Counted from the first letter of the stretch, positions 1 through 10,751 are shown. The stretch: 64,000 bases of DNA from Paenibacillus daejeonensis DSM 15491 (GCF_000378385.1 NZ_KB899660.1:682001-746000); one strand, 5' to 3'. The notes: generated by a model from the sequence alone, not told the origin. Program-made: numbers and translations.

Positions 1-289
1 AACGGAAGATCAGATCCTTCTCCTCCATCGACGTCAGCATGATGACCGGCGCCCCGGTGAAGCTGCCGACTTCTTCCGCCAGCACAACACCCTCGGGATG
101 ACCGTGAAGCATAATATCCATCAGCACGACATCGGGCGATGGCGTTCCCGGCTGCAGCGCGTCACGCACAAGCTCGGGCCGGTCAGCCGAAAAGACAACC
201 TCCAGATCCTCCTGCGCTCCCAAGTAGGCTTTTAGCCCCCGGAGCCATTCCTGATCGTCTTCGACGATCCATAGCTTGATCTTCTCCAT
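1..289 (-). CDS. Response regulator, receiver domain (3' part outside window)
   Basis: The first 96 residues of a response regulator are visible and the gene runs off the left edge. The receiver fold shows the acidic pair in IVEDDQ (residues 8-13), the phospho-acceptor D58 in VVLMDIM, and the switch Thr in MLTSMEEKD near residue 85. The output domain is not in the window, so the target type is unknown. The start is the ATG at 289, 4 bp after the stop of the histidine kinase gene, with GAGGGGTGAGAGG as ribosome site inside the end of that gene. The two are therefore almost certainly co-transcribed and translationally coupled partners of one two-component system. Confidence 0.93.
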   Translation of the reverse strand, partial: MEKIKLWIVEDDQEWLRGLKAYLGAQEDLEVVFSADRPELVRDALQPGTPSPDVVLMDIMLHGHPEGVVLAEEVGSFTGAPVIMLTSMEEKDLIFR

Positions 290-293
290 CCTC

Positions 294-1679
294 TCACCCC
301 TCTATCTTGTCGTCGCCTTGCTTCGCGCGGATTGCACGCTTCGGAAAAATCATCGTTGCGGTTGTGCCTTCGCCATCCTTGCTGCGCAGCAGGAGACGAC
401 CGCCATGCTTGCTCATGACATGATACGCATAGGGAAGTCCCAGGCCGAAGTTGGTACCGCTGCCGCTCTTGGTCGTGTAGAATGGCTCGAAAGCCTTGCG
501 TATGGCTTCCTTGGGCATGCCGCCCCCGGAATCCCGCACCTCAATAATGAGTTCACGCTTGGCCTCGACAAGCTCAATTTGCAGCCTCCCTTTGCCCTTC
601 ATGGCATCCACGCTGTTGGAAATCAGGTTATTCAGCGCCTCCGACACCTGGGCAGGATCCAGTCGGCAATTCCAGCCCTTGCGTGCACGCACGGTCAGAT
701 CGAGCTCCTCGGAGAGCTGGCCATACGGCTTAGCTGTCGTATGAATCAGTTCACCGAGATCCACCTCCGCAGGCTTGACCACCAGATCCTCTGTTCGTCT
801 GTGAACGCGGCTAATCATTTGTTCGATGTGGCGCGACGCTTGCAGGACGGTGTCAATATCCTCCAGCAATTCTTGCTGGTCCGTGGATTTGGCATAGCTG
901 CGGATTTTTTCGCTGAAGAGCTTCGCTTTGCCGATATCATTTTTGATGGCGTGATTAAGAATGGCTGTACCGGAGGTGACCGCCCGCAGCGTTGAATCGA
1001 GACGGCGGCGATCGATCAGCACCCGGACACCCAGGAAACCATACGTGAACAGCCCCACAATAAAAATGATAAAGCCCAGTCCGACGAACCACGTGTTATA
1101 GACCCACATCCGCAGCATGCCAAAGGTCGGGAGTACAAAGTTAAGCATCATGAATATGAGCGCCGGCGGAAGCACAGCCAGACAAACGACGCCATGCGTG
1201 CGCGCCTGCAGGGCATGAACGCTTCGCTTCGTCAGTATTAAGATGGTACCCAACAGCATATAAGGCACCGCCCACCAAACGACAAACCGGAAGGTGATTG
1301 GGTACATTTCGTTATAAGGTGGTGTGACGATCAGACTGATTGCAATCGGCACCAGCAGTCCCAGCACGATCCAAGGACGCCGTTTCTGCACCCAGTCCAG
1401 AGGACGGTAGGCCAAGGCGAAGAGCAAAAAGAAATACGGTACGCCATAATAGGAACTAACGGAAGATGCCGCCTGCAGCACATATAGCGCTTCGCTGGCT
1501 GTTGTTACGCCGTACCGGTCTTCAATGAGCGGGATGATTCGGTCATCCAGCAGCGCCGCCAGCGCTCCCGTACCGCCAAAAAACGCGACCCCGCCCAAAC
1601 CGCGGTTCACGGCGGAACGGGGATTTGATGCAATCAAAAATACAGTCATCGCCCATAAAGCAAGGATTACGAATAACAT
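294..1679 (-). CDS. Membrane sensor histidine kinase
   Basis: This 461-aa protein has an N-terminal half of six to seven hydrophobic segments (about residues 1-225) and then a cytoplasmic kinase core. The phospho-accepting His is H243 in ILNHAIKND. The ATP-binding domain shows an N box (EALNNLISNSVDAM), a G1 box (VRDSGGGM) and a G2 box (GLGLPYAYHV). The frame stays open upstream to 1871, but that extension would cross the tRNA-Pro gene. The ATG at 1679 has a GGAGAAGGAAG ribosome site and begins directly with the first membrane helix, so I chose it. It likely senses a membrane or cell-surface signal and phosphorylates the regulator encoded just downstream; the signal cannot be read from sequence. 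Confidence 0.93.
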   Translation of the reverse strand: MLFVILALWAMTVFLIASNPRSAVNRGLGGVAFFGGTGALAALLDDRIIPLIEDRYGVTTASEALYVLQAASSVSSYYGVPYFFLLFALAYRPLDWVQKRRPWIVLGLLVPIAISLIVTPPYNEMYPITFRFVVWWAVPYMLLGTILILTKRSVHALQARTHGVVCLAVLPPALIFMMLNFVLPTFGMLRMWVYNTWFVGLGFIIFIVGLFTYGFLGVRVLIDRRRLDSTLRAVTSGTAILNHAIKNDIGKAKLFSEKIRSYAKSTDQQELLEDIDTVLQASRHIEQMISRVHRRTEDLVVKPAEVDLGELIHTTAKPYGQLSEELDLTVRARKGWNCRLDPAQVSEALNNLISNSVDAMKGKGRLQIELVEAKRELIIEVRDSGGGMPKEAIRKAFEPFYTTKSGSGTNFGLGLPYAYHVMSKHGGRLLLRSKDGEGTTATMIFPKRAIRAKQGDDKIEG

Positions 1680-1784
1680 GGACTTCTTCCTTCTCCACTG
1701 ACATTTACAATGCCTTAAGTATACCCTGTTCTTCTTCAGGTTTGAAGCCCGGAACCAAGACATGTCCAGCGTTTTAAAAAAATG

Positions 1785-1813
1785 TTGCGTTGCGAGGCCT
1801 GTCATGTTATGAT
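1785..1813 (+). promoter_or_regulatory. Sigma-A-type promoter of tRNA-Pro
   Basis: TTGCGT (1785-1790) is followed after exactly 17 nt by TATGAT (1808-1813). This would start transcription near 1820, about 24 nt before the tRNA. The -10 box matches well; the -35 box is weaker. Confidence 0.6.
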
Positions 1814-1843
1814 ACATTTCGTGCTTATAAACATGTACTATTT

Positions 1844-1920
1844 CGGGATGTAGCTCAGCTTGGTAGAGCACCTGGTTTGGGACCAGGGGGTCGCATGTTC
1901 AAATCGTGTCATCCCGACCA
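1844..1920 (+). tRNA. tRNA-Pro (anticodon UGG)
   Basis: A 77-nt cloverleaf. The acceptor stem is CGGGATG/CATCCCG. The D arm contains TAGCTCAGCTTGGTAGAGCA. The anticodon arm is CCTGG-TTTGGGA-CCAGG with TGG at 1878-1880, and the T arm contains GTTCAAATC. The 3' CCA is encoded (1918-1920). It stands alone, divergent from the sensor kinase gene, and is followed by a strong terminator. Confidence 0.98.
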
Positions 1921-1936
1921 TTACAATGTAGATTCA

Positions 1937-1965
1937 GCCGCCGATGGCTCATCGGCGGCTTTTTT
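1937..1965 (+). terminator. Rho-independent terminator of tRNA-Pro
   Basis: A 9-bp GC-rich stem, GCCGCCGAT/ATCGGCGGC, with a 5-nt loop is followed by six T residues (1960-1965). Confidence 0.92.
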
Positions 1966-2165
1966 GCGTCCCATTGAACAATCATGCAACGATTGATCAC
2001 GCGCATCTTTACTGATCGTATTTTTTATATAAATTTCACTGCTTTATTTTGACTGAATTTTAGTTACTTCTCTTTCGCTTATTCAGTCTTTCACGTACCA
2101 ATCGAGTTGTACATTTTAGTTGTCCATAGTAAGATTTAGTCAGCTTGTAAGGAGGGATATGCCCT

Positions 2166-3209
2166 TTGATTAAAATTGAGGACATCGCAAAACACGCTAA
2201 TGTATCCAAATCCGCCGTGTCTCTCGCGCTGAATGGCAAGCCCGGCATCAGCCCTCAGACGCGAGCCAATATTTTACGCATCGTGAAAGAGACCGGCTAC
2301 ATCCATCGCGCCAGCCGGACAGGAAAAACGGGCAAGGCAGGCAGTACCCTGCGCTTTGTCGCATGTACCCATGCCGGTATTGTCTTGGAGCATTTTAATC
2401 AGCAGCCATTTTTCATGGAACTGATTCATTATATTGAGGATAAATGCCGCAAACGCGGGATCTCGCTCCTTGTCCACGCACTGCCAGCCGACGAGGCTGA
2501 GAGAGGAATTGCCGCTCTGGAGCAAGAGCAAGCTTCGCAAGGCATCATCCTTCTCGGCACAAATTTGACGTCCGCTCAAGTCGAAGCGATTGCAAGACGT
2601 CACCGCAACCTGATCATACTGGACACCTGCCACGACACGGTCAGCGCCAACTTTGTTGTCATGAACAATACTCAAGGCGCGCATCAGGCGGCACACTATC
2701 TGGTGGAACAAGGACATCAGCGCGTCGGCTTGGTGCAGTCTCATGTGCGGATGCACAATTTTGACGCTCGCCAGCAAGGGTTTCATCTTGCCTTGGCCGG
2801 AGCGGGATTGAAGATAGCCGAGTCAGATATTTTCGCCGTGTCGCCTACCGTTGTTACGTCACAATCCGTCCTAGTAGATACGTTCCGGGGACGCAGCCAT
2901 GATCTGCCGACTGCCTTGTTCTGCGAATGCGACTATATTGCCATCAGCGTCATAAAATCGCTTGGCGAAATAGGCCTGCGGGTACCCCACGATATCTCGG
3001 TCGTAGGCTTTGACAACATTCACGAATCCGTCGTCATCTCTCCGGAGCTGACAACCATTCATGTCGAGAAGGAAGCCATGGCGGAGCTGGCAGTTGCCCG
3101 GTTGATGGAGCCTCCCCTCCAATTGACGGGAATCACCAGCAAAACCGTGGTCGATACCCGACTGGTAGTTCGAAAATCCGTCCGGCCCCCGCTTGACACG
3201 GCATACTAA
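2166..3209 (+). CDS. LacI-family transcriptional regulator
   Basis: A 347-aa repressor-type protein. Residues 1-50 form the LacI helix-turn-helix (IEDIAKHANVSKSAVSLAL) with the hinge after it. Residues about 65-340 resemble a periplasmic-binding-protein-like sugar-sensing core, with the typical ISVVGFDNI segment near the end. The start is TTG at 2166: GGAGGG at 2151-2156 lies 9 nt upstream, and the ATG at 2159 is in another frame. No sugar genes adjoin it, so its regulon cannot be inferred from context. The roughly 200 nt before it are AT-rich and show no operator I can identify with confidence. Confidence 0.92.
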   Translation: MIKIEDIAKHANVSKSAVSLALNGKPGISPQTRANILRIVKETGYIHRASRTGKTGKAGSTLRFVACTHAGIVLEHFNQQPFFMELIHYIEDKCRKRGISLLVHALPADEAERGIAALEQEQASQGIILLGTNLTSAQVEAIARRHRNLIILDTCHDTVSANFVVMNNTQGAHQAAHYLVEQGHQRVGLVQSHVRMHNFDARQQGFHLALAGAGLKIAESDIFAVSPTVVTSQSVLVDTFRGRSHDLPTALFCECDYIAISVIKSLGEIGLRVPHDISVVGFDNIHESVVISPELTTIHVEKEAMAELAVARLMEPPLQLTGITSKTVVDTRLVVRKSVRPPLDTAY

Positions 3210-3244
3210 CCTCAGGGACTTTGCTCATCATATTAAACATTAGA

Positions 3245-3264
3245 CCGCCGATGAGGATCGGCGG
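3245..3264. terminator. Hairpin between convergent genes
   Basis: A perfect 8-bp stem, CCGCCGAT/ATCGGCGG, with a GAGG loop sits between the ends of the LacI gene (+) and glcF (-). No clear U-tract follows on either strand, so it is a weak or bidirectional terminator at best. Confidence 0.45.
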
Positions 3265-3284
3265 CCTGCGGTGATTGTAGAGCT

Positions 3285-4652
3285 TTATAGCTGCTTAACC
3301 AGCCTCTCATGAAGAAAGTCTACCAGATGTTCTACTTGGCGGCTCCCGCCACAGCGGTGTTCGCCAAGCTTCATCTGCAGCAGACAACCCGGATTGCTAG
3401 TCAGCACATGCGTGGCGCCGGTTGTCTCGACCTGGGCCATCTTGCCCTCGAGCAGACTGGCCGCCATCTCGGGCTGCGTTATATTATAGATACCCGCTGA
3501 ACCGCAGCAGCGGTCCGCCTCGGGAAGCTCGACATAAGCAACGCCTTCAATTTGCCGCATCAAGGTGCGCGGGGCATCTGCAGATCGCATGACATTGCGC
3601 AGATGGCATGAATCCTGATAGGTAATCCGCACCTGTTTATCCCCATCTGCAGCAGATTCGAGAAAACGGGGAATCCGTCCGTAACGGACAAGAAGGTCAC
3701 TGATGTCCATCACGCGCGAGGCGAACCACTTCGCATCAGCTTCCCACTTGTAATCCTCATGTAGCAGATGATCGTACTCTACCAGAATAGCGCCGCAACC
3801 GCCTGCATTGGTGGCGATGTAATCCACCCCGGCTTGTTTGAATGCCTCAATATTGCCACGTGCCAGCGAACGCGCCTCCTCCGGCTCGCCGCTGTGCGCA
3901 TGCAGTGCACCGCAGCATTGCTGTGCCTTCGGAATGACCACATCGAACCCGGCCTCTGTTAACAACTCAACGGTCTTCACATTGGTATCTGTGAACATAA
4001 CATCCATAATGCAGCCCCGAAACAGACCAACCGTACCGATCCGCTCTCCCTTGGCGCGATGCCTGTCGCCGATTCGTTCAATGACACCCTGACCGCTTGC
4101 CGGTGGCAGGATCGCCTCCATCTCCGCCAGATGGGAAGGCAGCAGCTTCATCAGTCCGCTCCCGCGAGCCAGACGCTGGAGGCCCGAGCGCTGGTAGAGC
4201 GACATCGCTCTGCCGAGCAGCTGCATGCGCTCCTGCTTCGGAAAGACGCCGCGGAACATCGTTTTGCGCAGCCCCTTTACCCACCAGCGATGGCTTGTCG
4301 TATGATCCTCAATGGCATCTCTTGCCTGCTCAATAAGCTGGCCGTATTTGACATCAGCCGGGCAGGCAGGCTCACAGGCACGGCAGCCGAGGCAATGGTT
4401 CATCTGCTCCTCAAAAGCGGCATCCGGATCCATGAGACCATCAGCTACCGCCTTCATCAGGGCGATGCGGCCTCTCGGCGACTCCGCCTCAATGCCCGTC
4501 TCCCGGAATGTAGGACAGGCGGGCAGGCAGAACCCACAGCGCATGCAATTGGTCAACTGGTCTTCATCCAGCCGCAGCTGCAGCTTCTCGGCGAGCGGAT
4601 TCAGCTTGGTGATCGTTCCGGTTCCAGCGGATTGCTGTCGGTTCTCAGCCAC
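3285..4652 (-). CDS. glcF: Glycolate oxidase iron-sulfur subunit GlcF
   Basis: This 455-aa protein passes electrons from the flavin subunit onward during glycolate oxidation to glyoxylate. Two 4Fe-4S ferredoxin motifs lie near the N terminus: C36-C39-C42-C46 (CMRCGFCLPACP) and C87-C90-C93-C97 (CLGCRACEPACP). Two cysteine-rich CCG domains follow (QQCCGALHAHSGE; DSCHLRN...DRCCGSAG). That order is typical of GlcF and the related LutA/GlpC families. The start is GTG at 4652 with AAGGGTGG 9 nt upstream; it overlaps the end of glcD by 8 nt, which implies translational coupling. A lactate-oxidising role is the main alternative, but the neighbour is GlcD-like. Confidence 0.92.
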   Translation of the reverse strand: MAENRQQSAGTGTITKLNPLAEKLQLRLDEDQLTNCMRCGFCLPACPTFRETGIEAESPRGRIALMKAVADGLMDPDAAFEEQMNHCLGCRACEPACPADVKYGQLIEQARDAIEDHTTSHRWWVKGLRKTMFRGVFPKQERMQLLGRAMSLYQRSGLQRLARGSGLMKLLPSHLAEMEAILPPASGQGVIERIGDRHRAKGERIGTVGLFRGCIMDVMFTDTNVKTVELLTEAGFDVVIPKAQQCCGALHAHSGEPEEARSLARGNIEAFKQAGVDYIATNAGGCGAILVEYDHLLHEDYKWEADAKWFASRVMDISDLLVRYGRIPRFLESAADGDKQVRITYQDSCHLRNVMRSADAPRTLMRQIEGVAYVELPEADRCCGSAGIYNITQPEMAASLLEGKMAQVETTGATHVLTSNPGCLLQMKLGEHRCGGSRQVEHLVDFLHERLVKQL

Positions 4653-6060
4653 GGTCGATTACCACCCTTCTGCGTGCGGACTTGGCGAATAGCTTGCCGG
4701 GGTTGAGGAGGTGATGAGGATCAAAGGTATTCTTGATGCCCTGCATGAGCGCCATTCCTTCCACTCCTACCTTCCACTCCAGATAAGGCGCTTTGACCAG
4801 ACCGACCCCATGCTCACCTGTAATCGTACCACCAAGCGCGATCGCCGCTTCAAAAATTTCGGCAAATGCCTCCTCTACCCGGTGAATCTCCTCCGGGTTT
4901 CTGGCATCGGTCGTCGCTGTCGGATGCAAATTACCGTCACCGGCGTGTCCGAATGTGCATATATTCACCTCGTACTTGGCGGCGATCCGGTTGATCTCCA
5001 GCACCATGTCGGCAATCTTGGAGCGGGGCACCGTCGCATCCTCCAGAATGGTCGTTGGCCGCAGCCGGGCCAATGCCGTAAAAGCACTTCTTCTGGCGGT
5101 CAGCAGCTTCAGTGCCTCCGCCGCATCCTCTGCCACCGTAACCCGGTCCGCATGCTCGTTGCGGCAAATGGAGGCCATCAGGGCAATGTCCCGCTCCACC
5201 AGCTCCGGCTCGCCGTCTTGTTCAATCAACAAAATTGCCGCCATATCCAGCGGCAGCCCCAGCCCGGCGAATTCATCCACGACCCGAATGGTGGGATTGT
5301 CCAGGAACTCCAGGGTGGCAGGGATAATGCGGTTCTCAATAATCTTGGAAACGGTGCGTGCCGCATCATATAAATCGCTGTACATTGCCAGCATCGTCTT
5401 CTTGGCTTTGGGCGGTGGGATGAGCTTCAACGTCGCTTCTGTAATGACGGCCAGCGTTCCCTCCGATCCAACCAGCAGCTTCGTCAGATCGTAGCCCGCC
5501 ACATCCTTCATGAGCTTGCCGCCGGTTCGGATGATCTCGCCACTGGCAAGCACGGCTTCCAAGCCAATGACGTAGTCCTTGGTCGTTCCGTATTTGAGCC
5601 CGCGCAAGCCGCCCGAGCATTCAGCAATGTTACCACCAATGGTGGAGATGGCCATGCTGCTTGGGTCGGGAGGATAGAACAGACCAAGTGACTCCACATG
5701 GGTAATAAACTGCTTGGTAATCAGGCCTGGCTGCACGGTCGCCGTCAGGTTCTCCAGATCCACCTCCAGAATCCGGTTCATCCGGTGCATGACCATGACT
5801 ACGCCACCCTGCACCGGCACAGTCCCCCCGCACAGATTAGTGCCAGAGCCGCGGCTCACCAGCGGAATCCGGTGCTCGTGCAGCACCTTCATGACCGCCG
5901 CTACCTGCGCTGTGTCCGCCGGATAGACAACGGCATCAGGCAAGGCCTGGAGCATCGGCGTCCCGTCGTAGGAGTGGGTGACCAGGGTCTGGGAATCATC
6001 TTTGTATCCATTGGTGCCAAGCACCGCAATCAGCGCGTCTCTAACCTCTGCCTTCAACAC
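4645..6060 (-). CDS. glcD: Glycolate oxidase FAD-linked subunit GlcD
   Basis: A 471-aa flavoprotein that oxidises glycolate (or D-lactate). The FAD-binding type-4 domain occupies about residues 35-215 and contains VSRGSGTNLCGG and PSSMAISTIGGNIAE. The FAD-oxidase C-terminal domain follows, with TFGHAGDGNLHPT and TITGEHGVG. The start is GTG at 6060 with AGGAGG 8 nt upstream. It forms an operon with glcF and is divergent from a FadR-type regulator; a palindromic operator lies between them. Expression is therefore likely released by a 2-hydroxyacid. A D-lactate dehydrogenase of the same family is possible. Confidence 0.92.
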   Translation of the reverse strand: MLKAEVRDALIAVLGTNGYKDDSQTLVTHSYDGTPMLQALPDAVVYPADTAQVAAVMKVLHEHRIPLVSRGSGTNLCGGTVPVQGGVVMVMHRMNRILEVDLENLTATVQPGLITKQFITHVESLGLFYPPDPSSMAISTIGGNIAECSGGLRGLKYGTTKDYVIGLEAVLASGEIIRTGGKLMKDVAGYDLTKLLVGSEGTLAVITEATLKLIPPPKAKKTMLAMYSDLYDAARTVSKIIENRIIPATLEFLDNPTIRVVDEFAGLGLPLDMAAILLIEQDGEPELVERDIALMASICRNEHADRVTVAEDAAEALKLLTARRSAFTALARLRPTTILEDATVPRSKIADMVLEINRIAAKYEVNICTFGHAGDGNLHPTATTDARNPEEIHRVEEAFAEIFEAAIALGGTITGEHGVGLVKAPYLEWKVGVEGMALMQGIKNTFDPHHLLNPGKLFAKSARRRVVIDRG

Positions 6061-6109
6061 TGCTGCTTCCTCCTCGCATCCATGATGACCAGGCCCAACA
6101 ATTGATCAG

Positions 6110-6122
6110 GTCATCTGATGAC
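6110..6122. promoter_or_regulatory. Palindromic operator candidate between glcD and its GntR regulator
   Basis: GTCATC-T-GATGAC is a perfect 13-bp palindrome in the divergent intergenic region, about 8-20 nt downstream of the predicted glcD start site and 74 nt before the regulator start codon. FadR-type GntR dimers bind short palindromes of this size. A further GATGACC half-site lies at 6084-6090. Confidence 0.6.
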
Positions 6123-6136
6123 TTTTGTTTGCGTTA

Positions 6137-6164
6137 AGTATACAATAAAATATAGCAATAGCAA
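6137..6164 (-). promoter_or_regulatory. Candidate glcD promoter
   Basis: On the minus strand, TTGCTA (6164-6159), a 16-nt spacer and TATACT (6142-6137) form a sigma-A-type promoter. Transcription would start near 6130, so the 6110-6122 palindrome would act just downstream of +1. Confidence 0.45.
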
Positions 6165-6195
6165 ACAGGAATTGGGATGGGAAAGGAAGATGATC

Positions 6196-6921
6196 ATGGA
6201 TACGTCAGGCCAACGCCCCTTAAAAAATAGCGAATGGGTAGCACAGGATGTGCTGAAACAACTGGAGGCAGGTGAGCTGGCTCCGGGAGACCGTCTGCCG
6301 TCTGTCGTCGATCTGGCTTCGCAATATGGGGTGGGCCGTTCAACGATCCGGGAAGCGCTTAGCGCCATCAAGGCGATGGGCAGGCTGGATATCCGCCAGG
6401 GTGGCGGCACCTTTGTCAAGGCTGCGCCAACCGAGCCGACTCATCCGGCCCAGCTTCAGCCGGAAGATTGGCTGCACCGCTCTCGCTCGCTGCTTCATAT
6501 TCTCGAGGTCCGGCAGGTGCTGGAGACGGGAGCTGCCATGTTGGCTGCCGCCAACCGCACCACTGCACAACTGGAAGAGATGCTCCATACCTTGCGGGCA
6601 ATGGAACAAGAGCTCGGAAACGAACAATTCGGCGAGCAAGCCGACGTCCGTTTTCATTTGCAGATTGCAGCAGCGACGGGAAATCCGGTCATCATCGATC
6701 TTATGGGCTCGCTCTCGGACCGTCTGCATGAGAGTATGAAGGATACGCGGGCGCTCTGGTTCTACTCCGAGCGCTCAACTTCAGAGCGGCTGCTGCGCGA
6801 GCACACGGCCATCTACGAGGCCATTGCTTCCGGTGATGGCGGCGAGGCCAGCCGACTGATGGGACTTCATATTGCCAAGGTCAAGCAGGTGCTGGATGAA
6901 AAAGGCGCGGCCGCAACGTAA
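6196..6921 (+). CDS. GntR/FadR-family regulator (FCD domain)
   Basis: A 241-aa protein with an N-terminal winged helix (about residues 15-75, including LASQYGVGRSTIREAL and RQGGGTFV) and an all-helical FCD ligand-binding domain (about 90-230). The start at ATG 6196 has AAAGGAAG 6 nt upstream; ATG 6190 is a close alternative. Regulators of this class next to glcDF usually repress the operon and respond to 2-hydroxyacids such as glycolate or lactate. The divergent arrangement and the shared palindrome support control of glcDF and possibly of itself. Confidence 0.88.
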   Translation: MDTSGQRPLKNSEWVAQDVLKQLEAGELAPGDRLPSVVDLASQYGVGRSTIREALSAIKAMGRLDIRQGGGTFVKAAPTEPTHPAQLQPEDWLHRSRSLLHILEVRQVLETGAAMLAAANRTTAQLEEMLHTLRAMEQELGNEQFGEQADVRFHLQIAAATGNPVIIDLMGSLSDRLHESMKDTRALWFYSERSTSERLLREHTAIYEAIASGDGGEASRLMGLHIAKVKQVLDEKGAAAT

Positions 6922-6936
6922 AATGAATGTAAAGAA

Positions 6937-6966
6937 GGCGATGTAGGGTCATACCCATACATCGCC
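6937..6966. terminator. Hairpin between convergent GntR and collagen genes
   Basis: GGCGATGTA/TACATCGCC pair as a 9-bp stem, extended by GGGT/ACCC around a CAT loop with one bulged base. There is no U-tract on either strand; it probably serves both convergent genes. Confidence 0.5.
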
Positions 6967-6985
6967 TGGAGAGTGAAAAAGATTA

Positions 6986-9169
<2,184 letters not shown>

Positions 9170-9185
9170 CTAGCCTCCCACCATG

Positions 9186-9224
9186 AAAAAGTAGCATTGA
9201 TTAGCTTTCACACCATCAATGCTA
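9186..9224 (-). terminator. Terminator or attenuator between preface gene and collagen gene
   Basis: A 10-bp inverted repeat, TAGCATTGAT (9192-9201)/ATCAATGCTA (9215-9224), has a 13-nt loop. On the minus strand it is followed by CTTTTTC. It ends or thins transcription from the upstream genes before the collagen gene. Confidence 0.6.
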
Positions 9225-9233
9225 TACTGTATG
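9225..9233 (-). promoter_or_regulatory. Candidate sigma-K -10 element for the collagen gene
   Basis: The minus strand reads CATACAGTA here, matching the sigma-K -10 pattern CATA-N3-TA. The sigma-K -35 pattern (little more than AC) is too short to confirm. A late mother-cell promoter would fit an exosporium protein; the match alone is weak evidence. Confidence 0.35.
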
Positions 9234-9275
9234 AAGCTTCCATTCGTGAGGTGTCTAATTTCCGCGACTTGTCCC

Positions 9276-9590
9276 TTAGTTGCTCTTCTCCAATAATTCA
9301 AGTACATTGGCAAATTTAATCTGCAGCAAAACCTCCTTTAATACGACATCCTGCAACGTTAATCGCACTGTCTTGTTCACCTCAAGCAACTGACTGATTG
9401 ATACCGAGGAAGGGGGTGTCGTACTCGAATGAAGCGTGCCGAGTACGTATTGAATTTTCTCAGCCTCCGCATTCATAATATGGGCCAATGCCATTTCTTC
9501 CAGTGCTATGGAAGAGAGCAGCATCGTCGCGCTCTGCTCGCGCGTTACAGTAATTGTCGGCGTAATATTCGGTATGTTCGCCTGGGACAT
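9276..9590 (-). CDS. Stand-alone collagen-preface-domain protein
   Basis: A 104-aa protein that is essentially the N-terminal domain of the collagen protein on its own. It shares [29 protein letters not shown] and NAEAEKIQYVLGTL with that protein and with the protein at 11605-11931. The pattern looks helical; its function is unknown. I chose ATG 9590 because AAAGGGGGTG lies about 9 nt upstream; a GTG at 9602 abuts that site too closely. It starts 2 bp after the glycosyltransferase stop, so it is coupled to it. A basal or adaptor subunit of the spore-surface layer is inference from the shared domain. Confidence 0.85.
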   Translation of the reverse strand: MSQANIPNITPTITVTREQSATMLLSSIALEEMALAHIMNAEAEKIQYVLGTLHSSTTPPSSVSISQLLEVNKTVRLTLQDVVLKEVLLQIKFANVLELLEKSN

Positions 9591-9592
9591 CG

Positions 9593-10729
9593 TTACCTGC
9601 ACCCCCTTTCTTCTTCTGCAACTTGCAATGTGTTGAGCGCTTGTGCCGCTTGTTCGAATTGCGGGTGCAGCTGCAGGGCAGCTATATAATCAGCACTCGC
9701 TTCATTTGGCAGACCCATATGTTCCCGGCATTGCCCGCGATAATAGTAAGCGAAGAAGCTGCCTGTTCCCCTCATGGTCAGATGATGGTTGCAAGATTCT
9801 CCGATTGCGATGCATTCGCTAAACGTCTGCGCCGCTTCATCATACTGCCCAAGCAGGAATCGGGCCATTCCTTTGTAAAAGTAAAGATCTACATAGTCCG
9901 GATAAATACGGATCGCCTTGTCGATTGCAGGACATATTTTGGCGGCATAACCCGCTTCCAGCAAGGTCGCATATTTTAGCTTGTAGACTATCGAGGGTGG
10001 CAACTGACCAGCCGCGAGGAATCGGGCGATCGCCAAATTGACGCTACCAAGTGCCGCTTCATATTTTTGCAATCCCATCCATTCACTTGCCAGATGATAA
10101 TCAATCCACGGGCTATAGGATTCGTCCTCCTTCTGTCGCAACAAGATCTCCAGATTTCGCTCTGTTTTCTTCTTGCTGTGTTTCACCTCATCCATATATC
10201 CGTAATGAAAAATGCGGACAGGCAGTGTACGAATAGCCGCTACTGTGCCAAGGACCGCCTCGGTATTTAATTGTTCATGAATCGGTTGGGAGAAGCAGAA
10301 CCCCCGTCCATTGCGGATAAGCCGATGATGTGCAATGTGATAGGCTCGGCTGGAATCAGGCGGGGCGGCTCCATAATAATTAATCAATTGAATGAGTAGA
10401 AGGGGATCTTCACTAACCGAGATGCCCTCCCGCAACGCCGGACCGTCTTCAGGAGCCAGCTCCTCATCTGCATCCATCCATAGAATCCAGTCTCCTGTCG
10501 CGTGCGCCAGACTCACATTTCTTGCTTTTGCAAAATCATTCTCCCATTTGTAATGAATGACGTTGGCACCATAAGATGCAGCAATCTCAACACTGCGATC
10601 GCTGGACCCGGTATCGACAATCACCATTTCATCGACATAGGACGATACGCTGGACAAACAACGCCCCAACCATTCCTCCTCATTTCTTACAATCATGCAC
10701 AAAGTAAGAGACGTGCCGATTTCATCCAC
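9593..10729 (-). CDS. GT2 glycosyltransferase with C-terminal TPR-like repeats
   Basis: A 378-aa cytoplasmic enzyme. The GT-A domain (about 5-230) starts with SLTLCMIVRNEE, continues with IVDTGSSDRSVEIA and has the metal-binding DxD in WILWMDADEE. The C-terminal third is helical and TPR-like. The nearest assigned start is GTG 10729, but that GTG lies inside a near-perfect ribosome site (AAGGGAGGTG), so real initiation could be at the ATC four codons in or at the TTG at codon 10. It sits between the unknown helical protein and the preface-domain protein, so its acceptor is probably a protein of this spore-surface locus, perhaps the collagen threonines. Confidence 0.88.
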   Translation of the reverse strand: MDEIGTSLTLCMIVRNEEEWLGRCLSSVSSYVDEMVIVDTGSSDRSVEIAASYGANVIHYKWENDFAKARNVSLAHATGDWILWMDADEELAPEDGPALREGISVSEDPLLLIQLINYYGAAPPDSSRAYHIAHHRLIRNGRGFCFSQPIHEQLNTEAVLGTVAAIRTLPVRIFHYGYMDEVKHSKKKTERNLEILLRQKEDESYSPWIDYHLASEWMGLQKYEAALGSVNLAIARFLAAGQLPPSIVYKLKYATLLEAGYAAKICPAIDKAIRIYPDYVDLYFYKGMARFLLGQYDEAAQTFSECIAIGESCNHHLTMRGTGSFFAYYYRGQCREHMGLPNEASADYIAALQLHPQFEQAAQALNTLQVAEEERGCR

Positions 10730-10751
10730 CTCCCTTCATCATAAGATTTCG

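Noticed and set aside
1680-1871. N-terminal extension of the sensor kinase frame
   Set aside because: It would code through the tRNA-Pro gene, and the ATG at 1679 has a good ribosome site.
4059-6105. Several plus-strand frames over glcF/glcD
   Set aside because: They are shadows of two well-supported flavin and iron-sulfur genes.
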